Source: Acidobacteriota bacterium
GTDB taxonomy: Bacteria > Acidobacteriota > Blastocatellia > Pyrinomonadales > Pyrinomonadaceae
Assembly: GCA_019242475.1 (NCBI GenBank)
Contig: JAFAVK010000127.1
Location: forward strand, 145,249-209,248
Reading direction: 5' to 3'
Length of the DNA stretch: 64,000 nt
Within the stretch, counting starts at the first letter, position 1, and each line of letters begins with the position of its first letter. The notes under the pieces are model-generated. The model saw nothing but the letters and a program-made list of their open reading frames with translations. It was not told the origin of the DNA and searched no databases. The position numbers were made by a program, and so were the translations under genes. Shown piece after piece: positions 44,579 through 54,028 of this stretch.

Positions 44579-44802
44579 CGGCTAACCACTTAGCCCTTAT
44601 TCTACAACACCCGCCCCTTTCACCATTCCCACGGTTGGGCGCCTCTTTATCACAGAAAACGGGCACTTCATCACAAAAGTCTTCCCTCCGGGCGGTGGGC
44701 CATATAAATCTATTTCGGTGGCTGTAGATGCCGCGTGAGGGAGGCGCGCCGGGCAGGTATGTGCGCTAAGAAAAATTTTGGGGCGTCGGCTCCCGCCCCC
44801 TC

Positions 44803-44967
44803 ATGATGGCCGCGCTCCTGTTTGTCTGTGCGGCGGGCGGGCGCCCCCGGCAGCACCAAAGCCTGGAGGCCGGCAGGGAGTTCACACGGATGTTCTACGA
44901 GCGCCTCTGGGAGAAGTCCTGGTGCTCGAGAGCACGCCTTTCGGAGAAAGGGGTTCGACGACTGTGA
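44803..44967 (+). pseudogene. Truncated secreted-protein start upstream of phoD
   Basis: 54-residue frame 'MMAALLFVCAAGG...' (signal-like), then 'EAGREFTRMFYERLWEKSW', which resembles the start of acidobacterial secreted proteins with a 'REYT..FY...LW' helix. Homology seems to stop near 44925, and the frame then ends at TGA overlapping the phoD GTG start. It may be a host gene cut off by the arrival of phoD, or a leader that couples translation. Confidence 0.35.
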
Positions 44968-47024
44968 TCACACGACGAGAGTTCATCGCGCTCGCGGCGA
45001 GCTACGGCGCGACTCTGGCGTTGGGCGGAACGGCGAGCGCGCGTTCCAAGGTAAACTGGCGGGAGCGACGCGACCTGTTCCCGGAAGGCGTCGCTTCGGG
45101 CGACCCCGACTCCGGCAGCGTTCTCCTGTGGACCCGCAGGCCCTTCGATAAAGGCGAGCGCCAGATGCTGACGGTCGAAGTCGCCGAAGACGAGCGGTTC
45201 CGCCGGGTCGTGGCGCAGGCGCGCGCTCCGGTTTCGCCGGCGACCGACTGGACGGCCCGGGTGCTCGTCGGCGGCCTCAAGCCGGCGAGGGCCTACTGGT
45301 ACCGCTTTACCGACCGAGACGGAAACGGCAGCCGCATCGGCCGCACCCTCACCGCTCCGTCGGCGGATGATCCGCGGCCGGTGAACTTCGCCTTCGTCAG
45401 CTGCCAGGACGTCAACGAAGGCACGCTCAACGCCTATCGCCGCATGATCTTCGAAGACGAACGCGCCGCCCCGGGCGACCAGCTCAATTTCGTGCTTCAC
45501 CTCGGCGACTTCATTTACGAGGTGGTTGAATATCCGGACGAGGTGAAGACGCGGTATGACCGCACGATCTACGAGGTCGCGCGCATCCCGGATGGCTTAA
45601 AGGTCGGCCCCTTCCACATACCGCTGACCGTCGATGGCTACCGGGCCGTCTACAAAGGCTATCTCGCCGACCCCGACCTCCAGGACGCTCGCGCGCGCTG
45701 GCCGTTCGTCGCCATCTGGGACAACCACGAATTCTCGTGGCAAGGCTGGCAGAGCATCCAGAAGGCCGGCAAGGCGCGGCCCGGCCAGAGCATCAAGGTC
45801 GCCGCCAACCAGGCATGGTGGGAATATCTGCCGTCGCGTTGCAAGAAGGTCAGCGGGCCCTCGCTCGAAAGCTTCGATCCGCCCGCGGTGACGAATGTCG
45901 CAATCGAAAAGTGGGACGAGAACGGCCTTGGCGACGAGCCGAACAACCTGGCCGCGATCAACAGCCTGATCGGCTACCGCTCTTATCGCTACGGCAAACA
46001 CCTCGACCTCATCATCACCGATCAGCACAGCTATCGCAGCGCCGACCCGTTCAGCGACCCGGCGGCCGGAGCTTTCGGGCCGGAGTTCCCGGGCATGTTT
46101 CCGGAGGACGTGGCGCAGGTTCTCGACGGCGGCCGTGCGTTCAACGGCGGGAATCCGCCGGCGGAAGTCAGCTTCAACGGCGCGCATGTTCCCAATTCGC
46201 AACGCAACGCACCGCCGCACACGATCCTCGGCGCCGAGCAGAAAGCCTGGTTCAAAGACCGGCTCCGCAATTCAACCGCGACGTGGAAGATCTGGGGCAA
46301 TTCAGAAGGCGCACTCGACGCGCGCGCCGACCCGCAAAATCTGCCGCCGGGCCTGACCAAGGAAACGTGGCCGAAGACCACCTATGCCACGTTTGTTATC
46401 GGCGATTACGGCATGGCCTACAGAGAGCGCGCCGAGATCTACGACCTCGTGCGCGACGCAAAGATCACCGGCTTCGCAATCGTTTCCGGCGACCGCCACA
46501 GCTTCTGGGCGGGCTACGCGACCTCGGAACTGCCGCCGGGCAAGTTCGATCCCGTAGGCTTGAGCTTCGTCGGCGCCTCGCTATCAAGCGCAGGAACAAT
46601 GGAAGCCGAGGAGCACAGTTTTCCCAAGACCGATCCGCTGCGCCCGCTGTTCCTCGCCGACCGGCCGGACGGCGCGAAGCCCGACTGGACGCACAACATG
46701 CTGGTGAAGCACGGCGTCCGCTCGTGCCTTGAATATGCCAAGAGCTTCGACCTACAGCGCGCGCGTTCCCTGTCGAACCCCAACCTTGCCCCGCACCTCG
46801 AGTTCGTCGATCTTGGCGGCCATGGCTATGCGAAGGTTCGGCTCGCGGGCAATGAAATGCGGACGGAGTTCGTGTGCATTCCGCGGCCCATTGCACGGAG
46901 CGAAAGACCGGACGGCGGGCCAATCAGGTATCGGGTATTGCACACTGCTGCACTGTGGAAGAGCGGAGAGCGCCCGCAACTGAAGACGTCGGTGCTCGAA
47001 GGCGACGTCGGACTGTCGATCTGA
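44964..47024 (+). CDS. phoD: PhoD-like alkaline phosphatase, Tat-exported
   Basis: 686 residues from GTG at 44964. The N-terminus 'ITRREFIALAASYGATLALG' is a Tat signal (RRE-F motif then hydrophobic). PhoD hallmarks: 'LFPEGVASGDPDSGSVLLWTR' (45074-45136), 'ISCQD'-like 'FAFVSCQDVNEG', 'HLGDFIYE', 'IWDNHEF' and 'ISGDRHSFW'-like 'IVSGDRHSFWAGY'. These use calcium and iron for phosphodiester or monoester hydrolysis outside the cell. Base composition is lower in GC than the flanking chromosome but higher than element B, which suggests a separate origin. The frame extends upstream to 44778 without support. Confidence 0.88.
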   Translation: MITRREFIALAASYGATLALGGTASARSKVNWRERRDLFPEGVASGDPDSGSVLLWTRRPFDKGERQMLTVEVAEDERFRRVVAQARAPVSPATDWTARVLVGGLKPARAYWYRFTDRDGNGSRIGRTLTAPSADDPRPVNFAFVSCQDVNEGTLNAYRRMIFEDERAAPGDQLNFVLHLGDFIYEVVEYPDEVKTRYDRTIYEVARIPDGLKVGPFHIPLTVDGYRAVYKGYLADPDLQDARARWPFVAIWDNHEFSWQGWQSIQKAGKARPGQSIKVAANQAWWEYLPSRCKKVSGPSLESFDPPAVTNVAIEKWDENGLGDEPNNLAAINSLIGYRSYRYGKHLDLIITDQHSYRSADPFSDPAAGAFGPEFPGMFPEDVAQVLDGGRAFNGGNPPAEVSFNGAHVPNSQRNAPPHTILGAEQKAWFKDRLRNSTATWKIWGNSEGALDARADPQNLPPGLTKETWPKTTYATFVIGDYGMAYRERAEIYDLVRDAKITGFAIVSGDRHSFWAGYATSELPPGKFDPVGLSFVGASLSSAGTMEAEEHSFPKTDPLRPLFLADRPDGAKPDWTHNMLVKHGVRSCLEYAKSFDLQRARSLSNPNLAPHLEFVDLGGHGYAKVRLAGNEMRTEFVCIPRPIARSERPDGGPIRYRVLHTAALWKSGERPQLKTSVLEGDVGLSI

Positions 47025-47031
47025 CCGTGCT

Positions 47032-47085
47032 CCTGCGGCGACGTGGCGCAATTCTGGTTCCGGGTGAACGCCACGTCGCCGCAGG
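47032..47085 (+). terminator. 17-bp hairpin after phoD
   Basis: CCTGCGGCGACGTGGCG (47032-47048) pairs perfectly with 47069-47085 around a 20-base loop, 8 bases after the phoD stop. A terminator is likely despite the absence of a T-run. The rest of the gap to 47219 shows nothing recognisable. Confidence 0.55.
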
Positions 47086-47219
47086 GGCACGATGCTCCGC
47101 CTTCGCCCGCGCGATGGGGCCTGTCGCAGCGTGAGAGGAATTCGCCAGCAGATTCGGGCCTGACTAGAGAAATACCTTTGCCTCACCCACAATTCCGCGC
47201 TGACCAGCCTTTGAAACAC

Positions 47220-47293
47220 TGGAAGCATAAGTTTGCCGGACGCAATTGGAAGCATAAGTTTGCCGCTCCGGCAAACTTATGCTTCCAGTCACA
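47220..47293 (-). repeat. Right end of unit A: three TnsB-type sites, two inverted
   Basis: Sites TGGAAGCATAAGTTTGCCG at 47220-47238 and 47247-47265, then spacer CTC, then the reverse copy CGGCAAACTTATGCTTCCA (47269-47287) and terminal GTCACA. Only the outermost site has the orientation expected for a right end. The same plan with the same spacings is found in the right end of element B. Confidence 0.85.
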
Positions 47294-47294
47294 C
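47290..47294. repeat. Left target-site duplication of element B (CACAC)
   Basis: Five bases before the terminal TGTGAC match the five bases after the right end at 60555-60559. The first four bases (CACA) are also the tip of the right end of unit A. Confidence 0.7.
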
Positions 47295-47448
47295 TGTGAC
47301 TTTACCCATCAGTTTGCCGCAACTGGAATCATTCCTTTGCCGCAGATGATGTAAAAGTCTTTCCTTTCCAGCGATAGGTAAGACCGAATATTTCTAAATT
47401 GGAAGCATTCTTTTGCCGAAAGTGCAAATCGGAACCAAAAGTTTGCCG
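47295..47448 (+). repeat. Left end of element B: four TnsB-type sites
   Basis: Terminal TGTGAC, then sites at 47301-47319 (TTTACCCATCAGTTTGCCG), 47324-47342, 47400-47418 and 47430-47448. All point inward. The shared core is TGGAA-CAT--TTTGCCG. Widely spaced sites in the left end are typical of the Tn7 family. Confidence 0.88.
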
Positions 47449-47566
47449 AGAGTACGAGTCAGAGTTTAATGAAGTGTCAGTACTAGCCTGACAAGTAATC
47501 ACATAAAGCAGTCAGCCTTATCAGGCATGACGGGTTTGAGGTTTTATAAGCTTGCTTCTAGATACC

Positions 47567-50500
47567 TTACAGAAGGAATACATGTACCAGCAGCTTTTCA
47601 CCTTTGAATATCCTCAACTGTGGTCCTAGTTCAGGATCTATTATACTTGCTTCAATTCGTGCCGATTCCTCGGCATCAAGAATACGAACATCTGCATCTT
47701 TAAGCCCTAATCCACTAAGTGAAGTACTTGGTATTATCCCCGCGCCCTCGGTAACAATGTACCTGCTATGTAAAGGGCTATCATTATTGGTAGCAGTTCC
47801 AACAACTTTAATTTGAGTCCAAGGTGCCGGAGACTGTGAAATGTTATTCCAAGCTGCACGATATAAATTTTCTATGTTCCGATCACCTGGTGATATCCCT
47901 TTATGTGCCTTCCAAGTGGTAAGAATATAAACCTGGACATCTGGGTGTATATGTTTTAAGAGTTCGAGATCCGAAGGGCTAAAATAGGGGTCATAAATCT
48001 TAAGATAACCTGTGGCCTCTGTTTCCAACCAACCTTGTAAAGTTAACAGGGCATCTTTACGCGTTCCAGCTCTAAAAAAAAGAATATTATCGGGTAGTGA
48101 CATATCATTAATGATGAGGAAATTTTGTTCTCTTATACCGGTCAAAAACTGCCCTATCGCCAGACAGAGTTGTAGTGAATCAATAATATTATTGAAGATA
48201 TTTGTATGTACTGTGCTTTGCTTAGTTTGCCGTTGGGTATTCTCGATAGACCAAGCTATTACTGGGTAAGTATCATAGAAAGATGCATCAATCATACTAT
48301 TCAGCCATTGGCCAGCATCTTTAGGATGTCGTATAGGTCCTGAACCTGAATTAAGTGCCCCTAACAGTTGCCAAGCCGCCTTACCCATACTGGACTGCAA
48401 TTCCTCCACAGAAGTAGTTTTGTCTTTTTTTACTTTGGTAGGATTTCGCTCTAAATCTTCTACTAATATATTGAGTCTGGCATTGTGCTCAGCAAGAGGA
48501 TTTTCAATAAGAGTAACTAAGCTGGCAGCAAAATCAGGATCTAATGCATGAGCAGTCTTTAAAATCTGGCCAGCAAGATCATCTCTTGCCTTATCCCAGA
48601 AATTCACCCGCAATAAAGTCATAGCAGTTTGCAGGTGCATTCTCGCAGCTTCCTTAACATTCACAGACTTCCAAGCTCTAGCGATAAAATAAGTGCGATT
48701 GGCTCTGTCTAAGACGTTTGTAATTTGTGGTAGAAGATTTTCGGCTTCTTGAATACAGGCATGCCCAAACTTCATATCACTACGATAACTTTGTTCGCCG
48801 ATAAATGACAGAACAAACACTTTATCTGCCATATTTGGTATCGTACGAGCGTCTTGAATTATGTCAGCCCAAGAAGGAGAAGGAGTAACTCTTTTAGCTG
48901 CTGCCATTTTTAATCTAGTGATAATTGCTTGAGCTGCTATTAGGAAGCCATTATGTTGAATGTATTCAGGATTCGGCAGCTTACTGGAAGCAATTTCATC
49001 CAGCCGCTGAATTATGTCGAGAGCCTCCTTTTCAACTAAGGAACGGCAAATTTCTTTATTTGGATTGATTGGGTCTTTTTGAACTAAAGCTGCGACAAAA
49101 TCTTCCATAGCCCAAACTAAAGTAGCGTCACGATTCATTGCTTTTAGAACCTGACAACATCTTCTTGCTGTTCGCAGATCAATTTTTTTATCTATTGTGG
49201 ACCACTCAACTGGATCGTCGGGTAATTTTTGAGACATTAAGTATTTAAGTATATTGTCCAAAGCCCGATCCTGATCAAACGGAGCCAATTTCGCAATCAA
49301 CTCGAAGGCCCAGTCAGAGTGATATTCAAATAGTGATGCACCTGTTTGTACTATAATTCTTATTTTATCTTCTTGATCGGCACAGGTTTCAAGATAGGGT
49401 ATTACTCTGTTATCAAGAATCTCTCTGAAGTCATCCTCTCTCCGAGCCAGATAATGTCGTAATGCCAAATCCGAGAACAGCTGGCACTGCAAACTAACAG
49501 AAGGCACTATGCCAATCATTCTATCGAGTTTATCCCTGTACACCTTATATTCAGTATCAACAGGAATAACCCCAGAGAATGCTCTTAGAGTTAAGCGCAC
49601 GCTGTTCAGATAAATTTCCGCGAATGATTCCTCTGCAAGAGGAGAGATCTTCCGATCTGCTATAGCTTGTTCAAAAAGATGGCGGGCTAGGTCTGGAGAA
49701 CTCTTGGCAAATATGGTGGCTAAGCTAAACTCAAGACCAACCTTAAACCATAATATGTCAACTTTCGTTAGCGCCTTCTGTAATTGTTCATAATAACTTC
49801 TCGCCGAGTTAGCTTCACCGGCAGTCGCTAGCGCTTTGATAGCATAAGCATATGCGTAACATTGATTAGTTGCACTTTGCATCCTACCGATTTCATTAAT
49901 AAATCGCTTAGCCTTAGGCAACCGCGTAAATGTATCCCCTTGAGAGAAACGCCTAATTATCCGAAGTAGCGAATACTCCCTCTTCATGTCTTCGCTTATC
50001 TTACCCAAAGTAGATTCAATGAACGATAAATCCACATCATCGATAGCGCGGTCAGAATAAGCCCATAGAATTTCTTGTAAAGCCTGATCCCGCCTATCCA
50101 CTGCGTTTAACTTGGCGGCAAAACTAACTGCTAAATCGGGTCTTACTCTTGTTAAAGTTCCAATAATGTTTCTGGTGATTTGAAAGTGCTCACCTGCTCC
50201 TCCTAGTAGCTCATCGAATTCTTTAATTAACCTCTCCTCTATTTCAGTCTCTACATTTAGTGATTGAGTCTTATCTATTTCTGGCAAGCTAATAAGCACC
50301 CGAACCAAACAAGCGCACCGCACGTCCAAATCAGTTACATCATCAAAAGAGAAATATGTCTTGAGGAAACGTTCAATACCCAATCCGCTTGAATAGTTTT
50401 CCTCACATGCCGCTAGGACGAGCTCTAATCTGGTTAATTCTTCAAAGGGTTCGGTGATGGAACTCGACTTCAGCAGATCTAGCCGTTCTATCAGCCTAAC

Positions 50501-52444
50501 GGCCTCAGAACTAGAACAAGCTTTTAGCGGTTCTGCAAATTGCCTAAGAGATCGTATGGGTGCAGCGTAACTCGGGTCTACTGTAATAATCTCTAGTGCC
50601 TTTTCGACAACTTGGAATGCTTGAGTATTGCCTCTATTAGAATTACACCATGTACGAAGTAGTAATACTTTACCGGACGTATCTTTAATCTTTTCTACCT
50701 CTAATAGCACTTCTTCAACGGTTAACTTACCCGCCCTTGAGGAATGCGCACTAGCAAAATCTCTTATACTTTGATCCGTTATCCGAGATTTAATATCTTC
50801 ATCTGAAATTGGGCGGAGATTTATCGCAAGAGTAGCTCGGGCTATGTCTAGCGCGTTCTCACCAGCATCCTCTCCGACGCTTTTTTCCACCAGACTCAGT
50901 GCAGATACGGGAAGAACTTCAAACAAGGATGCTGCGATCTTGACCGCTCTCTCTTTTAAGCTAGAGGCATCTATGTTAGCTGCCATCTGATCTAATTCAG
51001 TAAGCACATTCTCTGGTATTCTCAGGCCTTCTTTCTGCATCCGACTACATACTTGCGCTAGGATCTCCAACCTGTCTGCCGGCAACAGGGCTTGGTAGGC
51101 TATCTCAAAAGCTTGCTCATAATCGCCTAGCTCAAGCAGCGCTCCTATCTCCGCTTCAGCTACTTGACCTTCAGAAATGTTTTTCAGAAGCGAACTGACT
51201 AGAACATGTTTAATAAGAAGTTGCCAGTCTTCTTTTTTAAAAGACTGATCACCAACTACTCTTAGCGTCTGTCTTAACAAAGATGTATCACGACTACGGT
51301 CAAGAGCACCGATTAAGTAATCAGTACTAACAAGATCTTTTAGTTGCTCGTATCGGCGTGGTTCAGCTAAATAAGTGGGGAGAAGTAACAAAGAGCTTTT
51401 AGAGTAAGGATCCCGGGCGTAATAAGTAATCAAAAGGTCCTCAGCTTGTTCCTGAAGCCGTCGTAAGCGTTGAGCTACATAATGCTTATACGCATCAGAG
51501 ACAAACACTACTGTTTGGTCATCAGATGTCAGCTTAAGGAAGGATGCTTTTGTTATTAACCTATCAATCTCTTCAGGATTTGAGGAAGTTATACTGCTCA
51601 ATTGTTGAACTGATAATTTTTCTTTTGCGTACGCGAGCACAGAAAGCGTGAGGAGCAGAGCATCACCAATTGGCTGTATCCTTGAAAACTCTATATCAAA
51701 GAGTGCTTGTAGCTCTTTAGGCAGTTTAGAAGATATGTCTTGGAAACTAACACCGTCTGAAAGTAATCTTCTGATAGCAGAAAGGTAACCAGGCATTCCC
51801 CCACATACATTATGTACCTGCTTGATATCATCAATATCTAACCCCAGTCCCTCTAGATAAAAAATGCTTTCTCTATCAGAAAAGAATAAAACATCCCAAC
51901 CAAAATAAGAGAAAGGCAGTTCCCTACCAGGCTCAGAACTAGCCAACAGATAAATGTTTGGCAGAGGCTCAGCCGGCAGCAATTCAACAATCGTCTGTTC
52001 TTGATTCTCTACAGGAATAGCTTCAAGGCCGTCGATAACAAAGTAGTAAGGTATTTTATCCCTGCGGGCTTGTTGGGCCACTTTTCGCAGGTAATCATTA
52101 AATAGCTGTTTAAGCTGAGAGGTATTTAGGTTTTCTAACTGCTCGGTTCGTCTTCCTAGGACTTGACCCATTTGTTCGCACAAGTCCAATAAAAAGTACC
52201 TCGGATCAGACGTTATAACTGTCGTGCCAACAAAGAAGCTAAAACATTGATAGGGAAGACTCTTGACAAATTGTGCTAGTAATACTGATTTACCTGACCC
52301 AGACGGCCCTTGAACTAATATGACCTTTCTTTCAGGGGTAAACCTATCCCTCAAGAAACTTATAAGATTATCGCGTGAGACCTGAGGTTCAAGTAACTCC
52401 GGGAACGTAGTACTCAGTGATGTGAGGTCGATTTTATCTGGCAT
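47567..52444 (-). CDS. Giant STAND-type NTPase with PLD-like C-terminal domain
   Basis: 1625 residues. N-terminal P-loop NTPase: Walker A 'GPSGSGKS' at residues 46-53, Walker B-like 'YYFVIDGLEA' at 133-142 and an arginine-rich sensor area follow to about 330. Residues about 340-1430 are helical repeats of TPR-like character. The C-terminus (about 1470-1625) resembles a PLD-like domain: 'GYLKIYDPYFSPSDLELL', then 'SPLHSRYIVTEGAG' with HxR at 1559-1561 in place of the usual HxK, and 'SLSGLGLKDADVRIL'. NTPase plus repeats plus an effector-like end is the architecture of bacterial NLR-like defence ATPases. A defence role is inferred. The gene is convergent with the left transposon end. Confidence 0.75.
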   Translation of the reverse strand: MPDKIDLTSLSTTFPELLEPQVSRDNLISFLRDRFTPERKVILVQGPSGSGKSVLLAQFVKSLPYQCFSFFVGTTVITSDPRYFLLDLCEQMGQVLGRRTEQLENLNTSQLKQLFNDYLRKVAQQARRDKIPYYFVIDGLEAIPVENQEQTIVELLPAEPLPNIYLLASSEPGRELPFSYFGWDVLFFSDRESIFYLEGLGLDIDDIKQVHNVCGGMPGYLSAIRRLLSDGVSFQDISSKLPKELQALFDIEFSRIQPIGDALLLTLSVLAYAKEKLSVQQLSSITSSNPEEIDRLITKASFLKLTSDDQTVVFVSDAYKHYVAQRLRRLQEQAEDLLITYYARDPYSKSSLLLLPTYLAEPRRYEQLKDLVSTDYLIGALDRSRDTSLLRQTLRVVGDQSFKKEDWQLLIKHVLVSSLLKNISEGQVAEAEIGALLELGDYEQAFEIAYQALLPADRLEILAQVCSRMQKEGLRIPENVLTELDQMAANIDASSLKERAVKIAASLFEVLPVSALSLVEKSVGEDAGENALDIARATLAINLRPISDEDIKSRITDQSIRDFASAHSSRAGKLTVEEVLLEVEKIKDTSGKVLLLRTWCNSNRGNTQAFQVVEKALEIITVDPSYAAPIRSLRQFAEPLKACSSSEAVRLIERLDLLKSSSITEPFEELTRLELVLAACEENYSSGLGIERFLKTYFSFDDVTDLDVRCACLVRVLISLPEIDKTQSLNVETEIEERLIKEFDELLGGAGEHFQITRNIIGTLTRVRPDLAVSFAAKLNAVDRRDQALQEILWAYSDRAIDDVDLSFIESTLGKISEDMKREYSLLRIIRRFSQGDTFTRLPKAKRFINEIGRMQSATNQCYAYAYAIKALATAGEANSARSYYEQLQKALTKVDILWFKVGLEFSLATIFAKSSPDLARHLFEQAIADRKISPLAEESFAEIYLNSVRLTLRAFSGVIPVDTEYKVYRDKLDRMIGIVPSVSLQCQLFSDLALRHYLARREDDFREILDNRVIPYLETCADQEDKIRIIVQTGASLFEYHSDWAFELIAKLAPFDQDRALDNILKYLMSQKLPDDPVEWSTIDKKIDLRTARRCCQVLKAMNRDATLVWAMEDFVAALVQKDPINPNKEICRSLVEKEALDIIQRLDEIASSKLPNPEYIQHNGFLIAAQAIITRLKMAAAKRVTPSPSWADIIQDARTIPNMADKVFVLSFIGEQSYRSDMKFGHACIQEAENLLPQITNVLDRANRTYFIARAWKSVNVKEAARMHLQTAMTLLRVNFWDKARDDLAGQILKTAHALDPDFAASLVTLIENPLAEHNARLNILVEDLERNPTKVKKDKTTSVEELQSSMGKAAWQLLGALNSGSGPIRHPKDAGQWLNSMIDASFYDTYPVIAWSIENTQRQTKQSTVHTNIFNNIIDSLQLCLAIGQFLTGIREQNFLIINDMSLPDNILFFRAGTRKDALLTLQGWLETEATGYLKIYDPYFSPSDLELLKHIHPDVQVYILTTWKAHKGISPGDRNIENLYRAAWNNISQSPAPWTQIKVVGTATNNDSPLHSRYIVTEGAGIIPSTSLSGLGLKDADVRILDAEESARIEASIIDPELGPQLRIFKGEKLLVHVFLL

Positions 52445-52777
52445 ATAGTTAGCGAAGTTGCGGTGAGAAGATTCGATGCCCCACTGCCGCCTGTTTTGAG
52501 CCTAAAATGCGGCTTGGTCTAACATTTCTTTCACCCTTTCAGAGGGAAACCATTAACGTATGATGGCACTAGGTCCCTTTACTTTCATTGACCGATCAAC
52601 CTGCTGAGCATGATTATTGAACAATTTTTTCTTGATAATTACAAACATTAATTTAGTTACCCGGTTACATAAAGTAATTACACCATAAAAGCTATTGGTG
52701 AAATTCTCCAAGTCATGTTCCGTAAATTTCACTCCATGCTTCTGGGTAATACTTGCGCCGAAAGCATAAAAGCTATA
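52445..52777. other. AT-rich gap without a recognised gene
   Basis: 333 bases between the STAND gene start and the Xre gene stop. It should hold the promoter of the STAND gene on the minus strand. A small inverted pair, GTGAAATT (52698) and AATTTCAC (52726), is visible. Nothing else is recognised. Confidence 0.4.
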
Positions 52778-53101
52778 TCACTTTCCTCGAAGACCTCTAC
52801 GATTCTTGATATCAAGCTCAACAGCAGCATTTCTCTTCCGGAATAATCTATTTGGCAATTCAAGTGAATCATCAATTAAAACGTCTGTAGATATCCCAGC
52901 AAGACGAGCATAAGCAAGCAGGAGTAATAGAGGCGGCTCACGCTCACCTCGCTCCATACCTGATATATTAGTCGGGTAAAGTGGTGAATCTTTATAGTCC
53001 AGTCGCTCAATCATTTGTTCAAGCGTCACCCCAAGCGAAACACGAATCTTCCGAAGCTTTTCGCCTAAGCGCGCAGGTCGCGGGCGGTGTGAGCGTCCCA
53101 T
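52778..53101 (-). CDS. Xre-family helix-turn-helix regulator
   Basis: 107 residues. The start at 53101 has a GGGAGGT ribosome site seven bases upstream, so a longer reading from 53134 is rejected. An HTH lies in 'GEKLRKIRVSLGVTLEQMIERLDY' (53000-53075) and continues with 'ISGMERGEREPPLLLLLAYARLAG', the usual Xre layout. The C-terminal tail is basic. It probably represses itself and the divergent gene pair; a 16-bp palindrome lies in the shared region. Confidence 0.8.
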   Translation of the reverse strand: MGRSHRPRPARLGEKLRKIRVSLGVTLEQMIERLDYKDSPLYPTNISGMERGEREPPLLLLLAYARLAGISTDVLIDDSLELPNRLFRKRNAAVELDIKNRRGLRGK

Positions 53102-53304
53102 CAGTAATACCTCCCTGATGGGGTGCGCGCGCAAAGTCTAATTCCCGGCTCTTGCCTATTTAGGCAAATATCATCTAAATTGCATTGTGTCGCCGGGAGC
53201 AAAAAACCATCATGCTCCCTAGCGTCGCACATTAACCGTGCTGTTAATCGGGCCGGACATGCGCTAAGGCAAACAATTGTCAAACTCGAGCTTGCGTAAG
53301 ATAT

Positions 53305-53320
53305 CAAACGATATCGTTTG
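53305..53320. promoter_or_regulatory. Perfect 16-bp palindrome, likely Xre operator
   Basis: CAAACGATATCGTTTG is exactly self-complementary and lies between the divergent Xre gene (start 53101) and the secreted-protein gene (start 53377). Position and symmetry suit a dimeric repressor site. Confidence 0.5.
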
Positions 53321-53376
53321 CAGGCTACCTGATTATTTTATTAGCAAGAAAATACGCCCCCTGTGAGTAATAAATA

Positions 53377-53994
53377 ATGTCTCCATCTAGATTAATTATA
53401 TGGGAGATGGTTTATGGCGCGCTCGTAATTTGTTTTCTCTCATCACCTATAGTGTTGGCTCAACAGACACATCAAAGCCATAGGAGCCCATCGCCTACAA
53501 AATCTACAGCTAAAGGAGTCAAAACGGGCTGGTACACCTTCACTGGTCCTGATGGTGACTTCACCCTCGCTTTTCCCCGTAAGCCAAAACGAGTAGAGGA
53601 TGTGCAGGGGCCAGTAACGGTCCTGCGTCGGTATGCCTCCTCCACTGAAGACACTTACTTTGAGATCAGCATTCAAGATACAGGAGGCTCACCGGATAGC
53701 CCGGAAGCTAACGAGCTTAGTCACAAATACGAGCAGAATATGGCAAGGCAGCTAGCTGAGGACGGAACCAAGATCGTCCAAATACGGCGACTGTCAAAGG
53801 GTAGCTTCGAGATGGAATTATGGTTTCCAGCCCTGAGCCCCGGCGAATACCAACATGGGCTGAGGCGCGGAGTCATCCATAAGGGACGGCAGTATCACTA
53901 TGGCTGCAATTCTTTAACCATAGGCAAAGAGGTCAACAAAGATTTGTGCCGTCGCTTCCTTAACTCATTCCGTATTATTGGGCCACCGCAGTAG
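53377..53994 (+). CDS. Secreted protein of unknown function (cargo)
   Basis: 205 residues. The N-terminus 'MVYGALVICFLSSPIVLAQQ' is a signal peptide; a polar linker follows to residue 48. The remaining chain is a mixed alpha-beta domain with 'WYTFTGPDGDFTLAFPRKPKR' (53530-53593) and two Cys near the end. No family is recognised. It is the first gene of a divergent unit opposite the Xre regulator. The start could also be the Met at 53407. Confidence 0.65.
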   Translation: MSPSRLIIWEMVYGALVICFLSSPIVLAQQTHQSHRSPSPTKSTAKGVKTGWYTFTGPDGDFTLAFPRKPKRVEDVQGPVTVLRRYASSTEDTYFEISIQDTGGSPDSPEANELSHKYEQNMARQLAEDGTKIVQIRRLSKGSFEMELWFPALSPGEYQHGLRRGVIHKGRQYHYGCNSLTIGKEVNKDLCRRFLNSFRIIGPPQ

Positions 53995-54027
53995 GTAAGG
54001 GCAAATTCATAGGTAAGGGCAAATTCA
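53992..54027 (+). repeat. 18-bp tandem duplication between two cargo genes
   Basis: TAGGTAAGGGCAAATTCA occurs twice in direct succession (53992-54009 and 54010-54027). The first copy contains the stop codon of the upstream gene, and the second ends two bases before the ATG of the next. The GGTAAGGG part could be the ribosome site. Confidence 0.7.
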
Positions 54028-54028
54028 T

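Larger units (their letters stand above)
44531..47293 (+). mobile_element. Tn7-like mini-element A (no transposase, phoD cargo)
   Basis: Left end TGTTCC-TTTACC... at 44531 with two TnsB-type sites; right end ...AGTCACA at 47293 with three sites, almost identical to the right end of the complete element next door. The 2.76-kb interior has a Tat-dependent phosphatase gene and no transposition gene. The 5-base flanks do not match (TTCTA on the left, CAGAC on the right once element B is removed), so either the unit was rearranged or its two ends come from different insertions. It could be moved in trans by the TnsABC of element B. This is inference. Confidence 0.6.
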
